Shown piece by piece: positions 10,012 to 21,200 of a DNA stretch of 64,000 nucleotides. Positions within the stretch are counted from its first letter, which is position 1. The number at the start of each line of letters is the position of its first letter. Under the pieces are notes generated by a model, which did not search any database, was not told the DNA's origin, and was given only the letters and a program-made list of their open reading frames with translations. Both the position numbers and the translations under genes were made by a program. Source of the DNA: Sitta carolinensis (lineage: Eukaryota; Chordata; Aves; Passeriformes; Sittidae); NCBI GenBank assembly GCA_032173965.1, contig CM063289.1, positions 25,445,690-25,509,689 of the forward strand, in the 5' to 3' direction.

Positions 10012-10141
10012 ATGGCCAACCGCACGGTGAAGGACGCGCACAGCATCCACGGCACCAACCCGCAGTACCTGGTGGAGAAGATCATCCGCACGCGCATCTA
10101 CGAGTCCAAGTACTGGAAGGAGGAATGTTTCGGCCTCACGG
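10012..10141 (+). CDS. PRPF38A: PRPF38A exon 1
   Basis: Start codon in GCCGCCATGG context; encodes MANRTVKDAHSIHGTNPQYL through ECFGLT. The donor is ACGG|GTATGG, and the following intron is only 79 nt. Confidence 0.97.
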
Positions 10142-13100
10142 GTATGGCGGGCGGGAGGCCGGGCCGGGCCGGGGGTCCCGGGGGAACCGGCGCTGACGGC
10201 CCGGCCCGTCCCTCTCGCAGCCGAGCTGGTGGTGGACAAGGCCATGGAGCTGAAGTACGTGGGAGGCGTCTATGGAGGGAACATTAAACCCACGCCCTTC
10301 TTGTGCCTGACGCTGAAGATGTTGCAGATCCAGCCCGAGAAGGACATCATCGTGGAGTTCATAAAAAACGAAGACTTCAAGTAAGTTGTAGTGTGATTTT
10401 GCCCTTGTTAAAGTTGTTGTACCAGGTGGGGCCCAAAACAGCCAGGGAAACCTGAGTGCAGGGTTTAGCTCTCAGTGCACCCTGATAAACTGTGCTTGCT
10501 CAAAACCAGGCTTTTCTTGCTTTCAGGACTGCTCTCCTTGTCACCTGGCCCGTTGGAAGAGCTTATCTTTGTTGCATGTGCTCTCTGTGATAACAGATGT
10601 CTACCTGAAGGTTGAAGGGTTTGGAATTAACTGCATTAAGGGATTCATGTTAATCTACTTTTTTTTTAAGAATTTTTTCCATCTTTGTCAGTGATAATGC
10701 CTCCATACAGACATTGTGTATATAAAGTACATATATGGTTTCGATAGTATCGAGGAAGTGATGGAGCAGATCTAAATGTTGGTGTATTCTGGCTAGTGTA
10801 CTGATTTTCCTCAGAAACTTGTGGGCAAAAACTCTTTTTTATCCGAACTGCTAAGTGTGCAGGAAGCTGAGATCCATGGAAAGGTTTTCTTTCCAGGTAT
10901 GTCCGAATGCTTGGAGCACTGTACATGAGGCTGACAGGCACTGCCATCGACTGCTACAAGTACCTGGAACCGCTGTACAACGACTATCGGAAAATTAAAA
11001 GTCAGAACAGAAACGGGGGTAAACACTCTTACGTCTGTATAGCAATATAAATCTTAAAAACTGTGGCATAACCTGTTGACATAAGTTGTCTGAAGTGTTT
11101 CATATTTACTTAAACCTTTAGTGTTAATTTTGTCTTGTAAATTCTATTATTCACCCCCAGAATTTGAGCTGATGCACGTGGATGAATTTATTGATGAGCT
11201 ACTCCATGAGGAACGTGTTTGTGACATCATCCTGCCTCGACTGCAGGTTGGGAAATGTAGATGGTTATGGAATTCCTAACTGCATCAAGTTCAGCAGCTG
11301 GATCAGCTGCTGGCTTGTGTAAGCTGTGGTTGCCTCCTCAGGTGTTTGTTCTTAATTGGGTTATACTGAATATACTTGTAATTTCTCCTAGAAACGGTAT
11401 GTTCTGGAAGAAGCTGAGCAACTTGAACCTCGTGTTAGTGCTCTGGAAGAAGACATGGATGATGTAGAATCTAGTGAGGAGGAGGAAGAAGAAGATGAAA
11501 AGGTTGGTGAACTGCTTGGTGAACTGTTTTGGAAAGGAGTATTTGAAACTGAACCTCTTTAGGACACTTCATAGTGTATTAAAAATATTTGAGGGGAGGC
11601 ACCAGGAGGCTGCTGGCAACTCTTACCTCCCTCCTAATTATTTTCATATAAGCAGCTTGTGAGGACTTGGACCCTGAAGCAACTCTCAGGTTGCCATGTT
11701 TTCCTGTCTCTTGAATTCCACAAATCTGTATCTGTTATGTGTTAAGCTTAATTAGATCAATTGATTTACATGCGTATGTAATGGAGAGAACTAAAGGTGA
11801 TGATGGAAGGTGCTGTGACCATCAGTCAGTGCTGCTGTACTTTTTCAGAACCAATACTATGAGAAGTGGCCATTTGAATTTCCAGTTGGCAGTTTTGGGC
11901 AGCACCAGTCACTCCTGAATAAGAAACACTTGGCAATGGGGAGGCTTGGCTGTCTGACTTTTGCAATTTATATTTATTGTTCAGAAATCTTTACCAATAG
12001 CATAAAACCTTGCTGAAACAAGCCTTACAGATCCTGCCCACACTTGTTTACAGCTGGAACGGATCCCATCTCCTGACCACCGCAGAAGGGGCTACAGAGA
12101 CCTGGACAAGCCCCGCCGATCTCCGGTGGTGCGGTACCGGCGGAGCCGCAGCAGGTCCCCGAGGAGGTGAGGGGACTCTTCCTTGACTTTCACCTGTTGG
12201 GCTGCGGATGGCTGGAGCACAGCAGCGAAGGTGGCAGTTCAGCCAGAACCTCCCACACCTCCCCGTTCCTTTAGCACTTCCTGAAGTGAGGAGTTGCAGT
12301 GCACAGCGCAGTCAACCCCTCTGCCTGTTTCTCCAGTCATTCTCTAACTCTTCAAGTTGCTGGCCAACTTTAGCTAGATTTGACAATTCAGTGAAGATGT
12401 AAAGGAGAACCAAGTGGTTTGCTTTCATTTCTTTTTTTTTTTTTTTTTTTTAGGGAAAATCCTATTAATTGCTCTTACTGATATTAAATCAGGAAAAATT
12501 CATCACTAAATCTTGCTCACTGCATGGTGCAGTGGTAAGCAGGTCCATGTGTAGCAAGCCAAAAAAACTAATATGAAGTAAAAGCCCTGGTGGTGTTGCT
12601 GAAGGATGTGGGCAATGAAACAGCTGTTCTAATGATTTTTAGTGATTTTTTTGCCTTTCTCCCCCAACTGCAGGCGCAGCCGCTCTCCGAAGAGAAGAAG
12701 GTACTCTTTAATTCTGTTTTTAAGCTGAGCTATGTGCATTTGTAGCACAGCTCTCTTACAAGCTGCCTTTCCCTCAGCCCATCCCCACGCCGGGAGCGGC
12801 ATCGCAGCAAAAGCCCCCGACGGCACCGGAGCAGATCCCGGGAGAGGCGCCACAGATCCAGATCTAAATCTCCAGGTATTTCTGCCACTTGCAGAATAAC
12901 TCTGGCAAGTCTTTCTCAGCAGCACAGCCACTGCAAGAAAAATTTCTCACCATATTGGGATGGTAGCACAGGTATTAAATGCAGCTGATAAAACTGCTCA
13001 CATGAAAGCAGAGCTGGAGAACTGTTTTAATGGGTGCAAAATTGTCTTAAGTAAGTTTTCAGATACTTTCCAGGATGTTAATATGAGTGCCTGGTTAAAG

Positions 13101-13392
13101 CTAGGGTTGTTCTGGAAATATCTAGCACACTTGGTCACTAGAAACAGGCTGCACTAGCAAAACAACAAAGAATTCCAGTGGCAGTGGAAATACCTATTGC
13201 CTTTTTATCTCACAGGGCATCACCGTAGTCACAGACACAGAAGTCATTCCAAATCACCCGAAAGGTAAAGGCTTACCTTATCTCTTAAGTGCAACTTGGG
13301 AATTTACAATAGGTTTTACAGCATTGGCTTTTTGGTTTTTCTGTTTCAGATCTAAGAAAAGTCACAAAAAGAGTCGGCGAGGGAACGAATAA
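10012..13392 (+). CDS. PRPF38A: PRPF38A, pre-mRNA-splicing factor 38A (complete, 10 coding exons)
   Basis: PRPF38A is a tri-snRNP/B-complex spliceosomal protein, homologous to yeast Prp38 and needed for spliceosome activation in the nucleus. Exons (plus): 10012-10141, 10221-10380, 10897-11018, 11161-11246, 11392-11502, 12054-12166, 12674-12700, 12778-12875, 13216-13264, 13350-13392. They total 939 nt, encoding 312 residues, the length I recall for human. The Prp38 domain (about 1-180) starts MANRTVKDAHSIHGTNPQYL and is almost unchanged from mammals. A coiled, acidic segment (EEAEQLEPRVSALEEDMDD, then a Glu run) follows, and then an Arg/Ser-rich tail ending KKSHKKSRRGNE. The gene is head-to-head with ORC1 and tail-to-tail with TUT4. 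It is intact, with no frameshifts. Confidence 0.98.
10221..10380 (+). CDS. PRPF38A: PRPF38A exon 2
   Basis: Encodes AELVVDKAMELKYVGGVYGG and on to FIKNEDFK, part of the conserved Prp38 core. Acceptor CTCGCAG, donor TTCAA|GTAAGT. Confidence 0.97.
10897..11018 (+). CDS. PRPF38A: PRPF38A exon 3
   Basis: Encodes YVRMLGALYMRLTGTAIDCY and the YLEPLYNDYRKIK segment, a hallmark of the Prp38 family. Acceptor TTTCCAG; donor GGGG|GTAAAC. Confidence 0.97.
11161..11246 (+). CDS. PRPF38A: PRPF38A exon 4
   Basis: Encodes EFELMHVDEFIDELLHEERV and CDIILPRLQ. One Glu (LLHEERV) stands where I recall Ser in human; otherwise it is the same. Confidence 0.97.
11392..11502 (+). CDS. PRPF38A: PRPF38A exon 5
   Basis: Encodes KRYVLEEAEQLEPRVSALEE and then a Glu-rich acidic run ending DEK. 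It is the coiled-coil and acidic bridge between the Prp38 domain and the RS tail. Confidence 0.97.
12054..12166 (+). CDS. PRPF38A: PRPF38A exon 6
   Basis: Encodes LERIPSPDHRRRGYRDLDKP and RRSPVVRYRRSRSRSPR, the start of the RS tail. Acceptor TTTACAG; donor AGGAG|GTGAGG. Confidence 0.96.
12431..12452. repeat. poly-T tract in PRPF38A intron
   Basis: About 22 consecutive T on the plus strand followed by AGGG, in the intron before the microexon. The TAG after the run could act as a decoy acceptor, but no coding sequence follows it. Confidence 0.7.
12674..12700 (+). CDS. PRPF38A: PRPF38A exon 7, 27-nt microexon
   Basis: It encodes RSRSPKRR plus split codons. The acceptor AACTGCAG follows a T-rich tract, and the donor AAG|GTACTC is weaker. 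Because 27 is a multiple of three, skipping it keeps the frame. The protein matches the human RS tail at this point, which supports the exon despite its size. Confidence 0.9.
12778..12875 (+). CDS. PRPF38A: PRPF38A exon 8, RS tail
   Basis: Encodes SPSPRRERHRSKSPRRHRSR and more Arg/Ser repeats ending SKSPG. It is separated from the microexon by a 77-nt intron. Acceptor CCCTCAG, donor CCAG|GTATTT. Confidence 0.95.
13216..13264 (+). CDS. PRPF38A: PRPF38A exon 9, RS tail
   Basis: A 49-nt exon encoding HHRSHRHRSHSKSPE. Acceptor CTCACAG, donor GAAAG|GTAAAG. Confidence 0.95.
13350..13392 (+). CDS. PRPF38A: PRPF38A exon 10 with stop codon
   Basis: Encodes the C-terminus SKKSHKKSRRGNE followed by TAA at 13390-13392. 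Acceptor CTGTTTCAG. Confidence 0.96.
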
Positions 13393-13675
13393 CAAACAAA
13401 ACCCAGCCCACCATTTAAGAATCTTGAACTGCAGTCTAGTGCTGTCCTCTTTATCTACAGGCCAGCTGACCTATTGGCTGCTTTAGCAGTCCCTTTCTTT
13501 CATCTTTCTAATTTTGTTGTCTTGGATTTTTTTTAATTAAAGGTAAGCTAAGGATACTTTTTATGTAGTTAGTTACTCATCCTTGTGATAGAATTTGAAG
13601 GTTGTTTTTTAATTGTTTTTCTTGAAGCCTGTAAAAACTTAATGAAGAGCAATAAAAAAAGGAAGGTTTGTCTTT
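13393..13675 (+). terminator. PRPF38A: PRPF38A 3'UTR with poly(A) signal
   Basis: Untranslated sequence ending with AATAAA at 13651-13656 followed by an A-run and a GT-rich stretch (GGTTTGTCTTT), the usual downstream element. The cleavage site is estimated at about 13670. Confidence 0.75.
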
Positions 13676-14590
13676 AAAGGCTCATGGCTGTTTCCTTCAT
13701 AATATTTTGTTGAGATGTCCCTTGGTTGAAGCTGTCTTCATTCTCAAATCAGGGCATTGTTTTGTCAAACTGTCCCTGCAGTCCGGTGCCAAAGGCAGTC
13801 TGTATTCAGTCACAAACACTGCAGGGCTCCCTGCCCTGGCCTCTCAGAGCTCCAGTACAGGAGAGGAAACAAGGCTGTCACATCCAGTGTGTTTAGTAAA
13901 AGTAAGCACTTGAAAGTGCTCTCCAACACATGGCTGTCATTAGGTGCTTTGTAAAAATACCCTCCAGTGTAATCTGCTTTTGATGATGCCATCAGAGAGT
14001 TCAGAAGGTTAAAGTAATACAAAGCACTACTTAATTCTTTTGGAGTAAGAAGTTCAATATATTTAAGGACAGTACACCACTACTCTGAGCAGAGTTTGTG
14101 GCCTCCCTGTGACCAGGGCTAGAATTTGACACCATGATGTTCTGCTCTACCTTCTCTGAGTGAAGTTAGCTTTTCAAATTTAGAATAATTAAGCTCTTAC
14201 TGAAGATACAATTCTTGTTTTACTACACTTGAAATCAGTTGTGTTAAACCCTTGGGGACAGGCAGGTTTATCCCTGAACTCTGCATTTAGGGCTTCAGGA
14301 TTCTCATACTGCCCTGGGAGTGCTGGCAACACAAATAATAAGTGAGCCTAGTGAGTTTATGGAAAGACCTCTTAAAAAAATTGCTTCCCAGTACAGCCTA
14401 ATTTTTCCAGGGTATTTGCATATTATTTTGCAAAGCTGATAAACAGAAAAGCAGGTATGCTCTTCCTTCAATTATAATACACACATTGGCTGTGAACAGC
14501 ACATGCAACACCACCAGCATGGAGAAAAACAGGTCTAGTGTTTGCACCACTTGTTAAAACTGCTCATCTTTCCAAGATCTCCACATGAAA
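13676..14590. other. convergent intergenic region PRPF38A-TUT4
   Basis: About 0.9 kb of unremarkable, moderately AT-rich sequence between the two 3' ends. Short open frames here show no recognisable protein and no conserved motif. Confidence 0.6.
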
Positions 14591-15109
14591 GCCATTTTTT
14601 ATTATTCCCATTAAAGTGAGCATGCATACAAATAGGGAAGAGGAAAAAGTCTTAGGTCCTTTTTTTGCAGTTTTATTTTTCTTTTTAAAAAGTTTTTTTT
14701 GGCACTACATAGTTCTGTAAAGAATAGAAGTGACAAATTTTTAAACACATGAAATCCCCTTCTAATTTTATTTTTTTTAGAACAATATATATAAAGTCTG
14801 AAGCAACCAAAGTATGAATACAGCTAATAGAAAATAAAGAACTTAATTTTAAAAATTCTCTCTCTTTACAGTTTATCAAGATAAAACAAAACACAATTCC
14901 CCTTAAAAATAGGGTAATAAAATAGATGAAATTTGTATCACTCCATTTTGTGATACTAGTAAAAACTATAGTTTATATCTATGTACAAATGATACAGTTT
15001 AAAAACAGTCTTAAATAATCTTGTATCTAAACATGTTGCATTAAGATTTTAAATCGGAACCTGAATTTCTTCCTCCCCTCCCCCCGCCCACCCAGAATCC
15101 CATCCAATT
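14590..15109 (-). terminator. TUT4: TUT4 3'UTR and candidate poly(A) signals
   Basis: AT-rich untranslated sequence on the minus strand after the TUT4 stop codon. AATAAA (minus) occurs at 14767-14772, 14672-14677 and 14598-14603. Which is used cannot be told by eye, so the lower end is approximate. Confidence 0.55.
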
Positions 15110-15201
15110 TCACTTTTTCTGTTGAATGTAATTCAGATTCAAGTGTGGGTGTCCTTGAGACAGAAGCGAGAACCGCTGGTTACTCTGCATCAGTGGACCG
15201 G
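15110..15201 (-). CDS. TUT4: TUT4 exon 30 (last), C-terminus
   Basis: Acceptor TTCTTTTAG at 15202-15210; encodes AGPLMQSNQRFSLLSQGHPH and then LNLNYIQQKK with TGA at 15112-15110. It joins the previous exon in phase. This terminal exon differs from the human C-terminus I remember (see findings). Confidence 0.8.
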
Positions 15202-18200
15202 CTAAAAGAAAATGGATTACAATTACTTCAGCAAATCACAGATTTGACAGTGCTTGGCTATATTCAGTGTACTGATCTAACTTAGAAATAAAGCCATTCA
15301 CTAGACTGATACAAATGCTGTCTAACATAGCATGTACAACTAACCATTTAATGGGACAATGCAGAACTACTTGAACCCTATCTCCAAAATTTCCTGACAA
15401 TCACAAACACATTATTTTGTTGCATTACTTCAGTTATTTAACAAAATTAAGTTCAGGTTTTTAAGTAAATTCAGTTTTCACTTGGAAACCCTGCTAGAGC
15501 AAATAGATTAGATTTTGGAAAAGGATTTGATGCTCATATCTCTCATTTTACACCAGGTGACTCCAGCACCATGGAAGCTGCACATCCTCCAAGTCAAATT
15601 TAAGCATTGTTTCTCTGGTAGTGGAGGTCTTTTTCCTACAGCCTTTCCCCATCCTGCCAGATGCTGAACACCTTTACCTTTCATAAACATCAGAGCTGAA
15701 ATCAAGTCCATCCTTCCCTGTTCCCTGATGAACTGAACCTGACCTAACTTTGCAGTCAGTGCTGCTCTGACTGTGGATGAAAACAGCCATGGATGAAAAC
15801 TTCCAGAGGCCCCTTCCAACCTCAATTATTTTATGGTCTTGCAAGTTTTTATCTAAACGAGTCATTTCACAAAGCAAGGTACAAAAGCCAAATAAAATAA
15901 ATTACGACAAATTTCTTCATTTTCTGAACATGCTCACGGGCCAATCATTTTAACCTCTACTGAAGCAGAGGCAGCTCTAGGGTGAGCAGCAGCAGCAAAG
16001 AAAGAGGCTGGAAGTGCAACAGGCTGCAAACTGGCTCGGATTTCAGAATTTCTATTTTAACCCTTCCCTCCCACAAAGATTTTCATTCATCCACAGAGGA
16101 AGCTGAAGTGCTGATTTGACTCTGGGATTCGTTAGGGTTCCAGGGAGCCTAGTGAGTGACACAGGATTCCTTGGCTTTGAAAGCCTTTGAGACAGTACAG
16201 AGACATGGTGCATGAGCTGTTGATTCACATACTGGTTCTAGTACCTTGAGGGTAGAAAGGTTTGTTCGGTGGGTAGCTGGCATTTCCCTGCTGCATGTAG
16301 TTCTGAGGCATATTGTAAGGCCACGCTCCTCGGAGGAGAGGAAAATGGGTAGGGGTCCCATGGTCCCAAGGGACAGAAGGAGGGTTCATTTTACCAAACT
16401 GTCCTTGGAAACCCTGATCTATTTTTCAATTGAAAGGGAAAAGCACATTGCAAGTTGAAATAATTAAACAGTCAGTCACAAATACAATTTACATCTTAAA
16501 TAACAGTTTGCAGGGGACTTAATGCGATCAGTCTGATGTGCTAATTTTTTTTTTTTTTAAATACACATGAGTAACATTTACCACCTAAATTACTTCATTA
16601 TTCACTACAATAGAGTTATTGGGAAGAGAGGATGAATCAATATTAAAATAAAGAGCTATGATTTCACTTTTTTTATGACTTTCTCGTGATGAAAAATACA
16701 AGGTCTGAACAATGTTCAGAACTACTGTCTGATCCCACACAAATACCCACTATCACTGACAGAGCTGTGACATGAAAACTATTATCCTACTGCAAGGAAA
16801 CTCTCAGGTGTACACTGGAATTCCATTAATACTTACATGCTTAAGAAACTTACTCTCTAGATCACCAGACAGACTTAAAAGATGATTTTTAGAGAGAAAA
16901 ATATAAACTTTGGAAATAAGTATACAAATTGTAAAGCTACTCCATTTACAATTCTGATATCATTGCAACATTAAGGATGAGAAATCAAGCATCCAAGGAG
17001 GCAAAACCCACACATGAGGCACAGCTCTGGAGTATACATGAAAAAGAGTTGTCTGCCTTGATACTTCTAATGATCCTACTTCTGATCAGCTGTTTACTGA
17101 AAAAAAATGAAAGTAGCTCCTTTCAAGTCAAGGTGAGTCAGGACAAAGTTTCCTCAAACTGACTGTTCTCAAATTGTCCTGAGGAGGTAAGAAACCATGC
17201 TTCAGACAGGAGACAGCTCATCTCTACTGTGCATTCACCTTAGTGGCATCTAAGCCAAAAAGGAAATAAAACTGATTCAACTTCAAAGAGGAAAATTACT
17301 GAGATTGGGAACTAGGAAAAGGAGTGTGATGAGGTTGGAAATTGATGGAAGACGAGGGATGGGAAAAAAATCCTATGACTGACAGCATATGGAGAAGGAA
17401 TTATAATTTCTGGAGCTTGTCTGAAAGAAGGCAGCTACCTTAGTAAGGACATGTGGATTGGAAGGAGCTGCTTGAGGGAAAGACAAAGCTGGAGAAGGGG
17501 ACAGGTGAGAAGATCTGAAATGGAGAAGTAGGGACAGAGCATATGGGAGACACAGAAAACACAGAGGCAGAAGTTCCTGTAACCTTTAAAATATATTCTC
17601 CACAAGCTTTAAACAGAAAATCATTTATCTCCAGCACCTTAACATATGTTTGAAGCCTACTGGTGAATTATTCCTCGTCCAAAACCGTAGACTCAGCTGA
17701 AAATCTACTGTTACTGATAATCACATTATCAGTGCAGAGAAAGGCTGGGCAGGAGATTCAGGATTTTCATTTTAGGATGAACAATTGCACCAGTACATTG
17801 TATTATGGATGGGTTTTTTTAAACATAGGAGGACTTACACACTCAGAATAAATCAGAAGACCACCACCATGATTCATGATGTAAAGGTTAAGAGTTAAAA
17901 TGTACGGGCTGCCACAGTTCATGTTGCAGAGAGAACTAAACGGGCTTTAATCATTACATACTGCTTTTTCCTCAGCCTCGAACATAACAATGTACTTGGC
18001 TTTGCTATTGTAACAGGAAAACATATTGTCAGGAATCAACATCAAGATTATGGAAGTTAAATGTGGCAGGATAAGCCACAGGAGAAAACAGAATGGCTAA
18101 GATCATATTATATTGTACTAAAGGTGAGGGGACAATATTCAACTTGCATACTGTAATTCTGCTGGTCTCTAAGTTCACAACCTCAGCATTTGTTTAATAA

Positions 18201-21200
18201 ATTATGTAATGATGTGTTGATCTTAGAAGTCTTTTCCAACATTAATATTTTCATGATTGTCTGATAGAAGGAATCGTTATTTGTCAGCACATTCACAGAA
18301 ATGTGAGTGATTCAAACAATGATGAGGAGGTTTCTCAGTTGAATGCAGGATTTCTCATTGTGGCACAGCCATTAATGGCAGACAGGACTAATGCCTAGAA
18401 GTTACAGTGATCAATTCTAATTTTTTTCCTATGAAAATGTTAAGATAAGTGAAAGTCATGATTTGGTTTCTTAAGCATCATATTTTTATCAGACAAGTTG
18501 AAAGAGTCAGCTGTTCCTGTAACACTTAACATTTGTACACAAAGTGCAGGAGGTTTGATAAAACAGAGAAGAGTTACCTGAATTCCCCACAGTGCCATTG
18601 TTCACCAGTGAGTTTGGAGTCACAGGATTGTGCCAGTGTCCCTCATGAGAAGTGCTGGGGATTCCCATGGGCCTGGCAGCAGGCTGTGCAAAGATGATAC
18701 TGGGATCGTTCAAGCTTACACTGCTCTGGTTATTTGTGCTGCTGCTGCTGCCAGATCTCATAGAAAATGGAACATTTGTAGAATGAGGAGGGTTACCCGG
18801 TGCAGAGTGAATAACAGGCCCATGAATAGGCCAAGAAGTGTTGGGAAGCTGAATTTGGTGGTGATGGTGCATCTGAAGTAGTCCCAGGTTATGCAAGGTG
18901 GAATACTGACCTGGGGGAGATTGGGGAAAGTTAAACAAAGGCAGCTGGACCTGATGGGGTGGCTGTGCACCCTGCTGTGGCTGAGGAACGTGCTTAGACT
19001 GAGATATTGATTGTGGCTGAGTCTGGTTAATGGAGGCTGGCTGAGAGGAATTCTGTGGGAATTGCTGAGGTTGTGGAGAGTAAGATGACTGATGCGAATC
19101 AGACTGGAGGAAAAAAAAAGTATGTATTTCTGATTAGTTGACTGGCTATTTAATGGTGTTTTCTTTAATAAGCACCCACTATATTAGACTGTAACACAGG
19201 AAAGCACTCCCCAGCAACACCCCAAGCACTGCACCCAAGTTCCTGTTGGCTTCAGTAAGTGCAATTCAACTGACACTGACTTTCACCAACAGATAATTTG
19301 GTCTCTTAATGTGACACATCCCCCCATCAGAAACACCATTCTGAGTATTAACCCCAAGGTCTTCATTAAACTCCTCACACGCTTGATTGTGATTTTTAAT
19401 CAGTGTCTTCCCTTCCCTACTTACGTACAGCCCAGTATCTCATTAACTAATTGCCTTACTTCTAAATAGAATGGTTCTTATTACTGCACAGTTTTTTAAG
19501 TAATTCCAAAGTAAGCTCCTAATATTTCTTTCATTTTTAAAAATCTGTTAAACAAGAAACGCAAATTCCAAAAACCCAGTTTTAACCTTCATATCCTGGT
19601 GTTAGGCCATGGCTAAAGGCATGGAAATAGCAATTATTACAGCCTTTGCAGAGCTTTTACAAAGCTTTCACTCTCACAAGCAGCAGAAACAGGCGTGAGG
19701 CTATTTTATTTGTTTGGAATTGCAACTGAACAGAGAAGCACTTCAGGAACTGGAGTGGCTGGGAAAAGAGTTACTCAGTTTATGTGCCAACACTTAATGT
19801 CAGTGTCTGGATTCTGGTTTTAAGCCCTGAGACAAGATGCTGATGGAATAAGTGCCTCCAGAGACATTCAAATGATACAGGTACCTATCTGTACCAGATA
19901 AGGGAGACCAGAGAGGAGGACCTGAATCTCAGATCTCATTTTCCCCCCGAGACTGACTCTTCTCTCCACAGACTACAGCAGCCAGCCAAGCTCCAAGAGC
20001 CTCAGCTGCTGTTGAACACAGGGAGTTAAAGGTCTCTCCAGCTTGTCACTATCCCTGACTGCTCACCTGTCCATTTAAACTGGCAATCACTTGTCTCCAA
20101 TAACCAGAGGTGTCTGCAGCTCCTCCTCAGGCCAGAGCACCCCCTCCAGCAGCAGGATGTGTGTCTGTGTCTGAGAAAAATGTGGAGCCCAGACACTGGG
20201 ATTGCTCCCTGATGCTATTCCAACTGTGCCTGTGTGAGTGCCTCCTATACCTTCCTATCAAACCAGGAAAAGAAGGTAAAACCTGGGATTTGAAAGATGA
20301 TCCTAGTTTAACAGTTTAAATGTTATAAAAATAAAGCACATGCACTGACTACAAACATTCCTGCAAAGATTAACACAGCACAAGCATGCACTGAATGTGC
20401 CGGCAGCTGGAGAGGAGGCATATTACACTCCAGTCTCTTGATCTGCTTCCCACTCCCTTTTACTCCAATATTCCCCCTTCCCATTTTTCTCAACCAATTC
20501 CTGGACAGAATATATTCACCAAGAAATCCTGGCCAAATGACAACCATGCAACACAGACAGTCCATGACATCCAGGTGACACAAGAATGTGCACATGACGT
20601 GTTTGCCTCTGAGTGCACCCACATGTTCAGCTTCAATTCCTCAGGCAAAAATAAAAGGCTTCTAAAACAATACTCCTGTGGCATGTTCAGCCCTTCACTT
20701 AGATTAGGGCTGTATCAGTCCCTCTTTAGCAGCACACTGCAAGTCATAAGGTCTCTGTTACTGGAGCCAGCATTCCAATAAATGCTTGCTGATCAGTTAG
20801 GAAAGTAGAAAACTGAACAAAGAGCATCAATGAGTGATCAGCAGCCCTGATTACTACATTTGCTTACTTGCCAGCTTCATTAGTAGGCACACTCTCCTCA
20901 GACTAAGAGCTTAAAATAAATTAATTTCTGCTGTACTGTCTGCTCCCAAAATATTAAATGCCAGCAGTTGTATTTGCTCAAATACCCTCTGCTACGCATC
21001 TTCACTCAGAAGCAGATTAAACATATTTTATGTAGCTCCATAGAGACTTGAAAAAATTCTAGGCTAAAACTATGAAAAATTTCCCCATTGTTCTGCTTGT
21101 GCTTCTAGTGTGCTCTGGCAGACTTTCCACTGAAGTATGATTCAGCTGTGTTCTGTGTCTGTACATGACAGTCCCTCTTAAGACACAAAGAGTCATGGTT

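Noticed and set aside
8542..10245. 567-codon minus-strand open frame, and 190-255-codon frames on both strands, across the ORC1/PRPF38A intergenic DNA
   Set aside because: They are carried by the two GC-rich minisatellites, have Gly/Ala/Arg/Pro/Cys repeat composition, and run antisense through PRPF38A exon 1. No known domain or splice logic supports them.
20395..20781. 128-codon plus-strand frame
   Set aside because: No family resemblance and ordinary intron composition; an open frame of this length is expected by chance in 64 kb.
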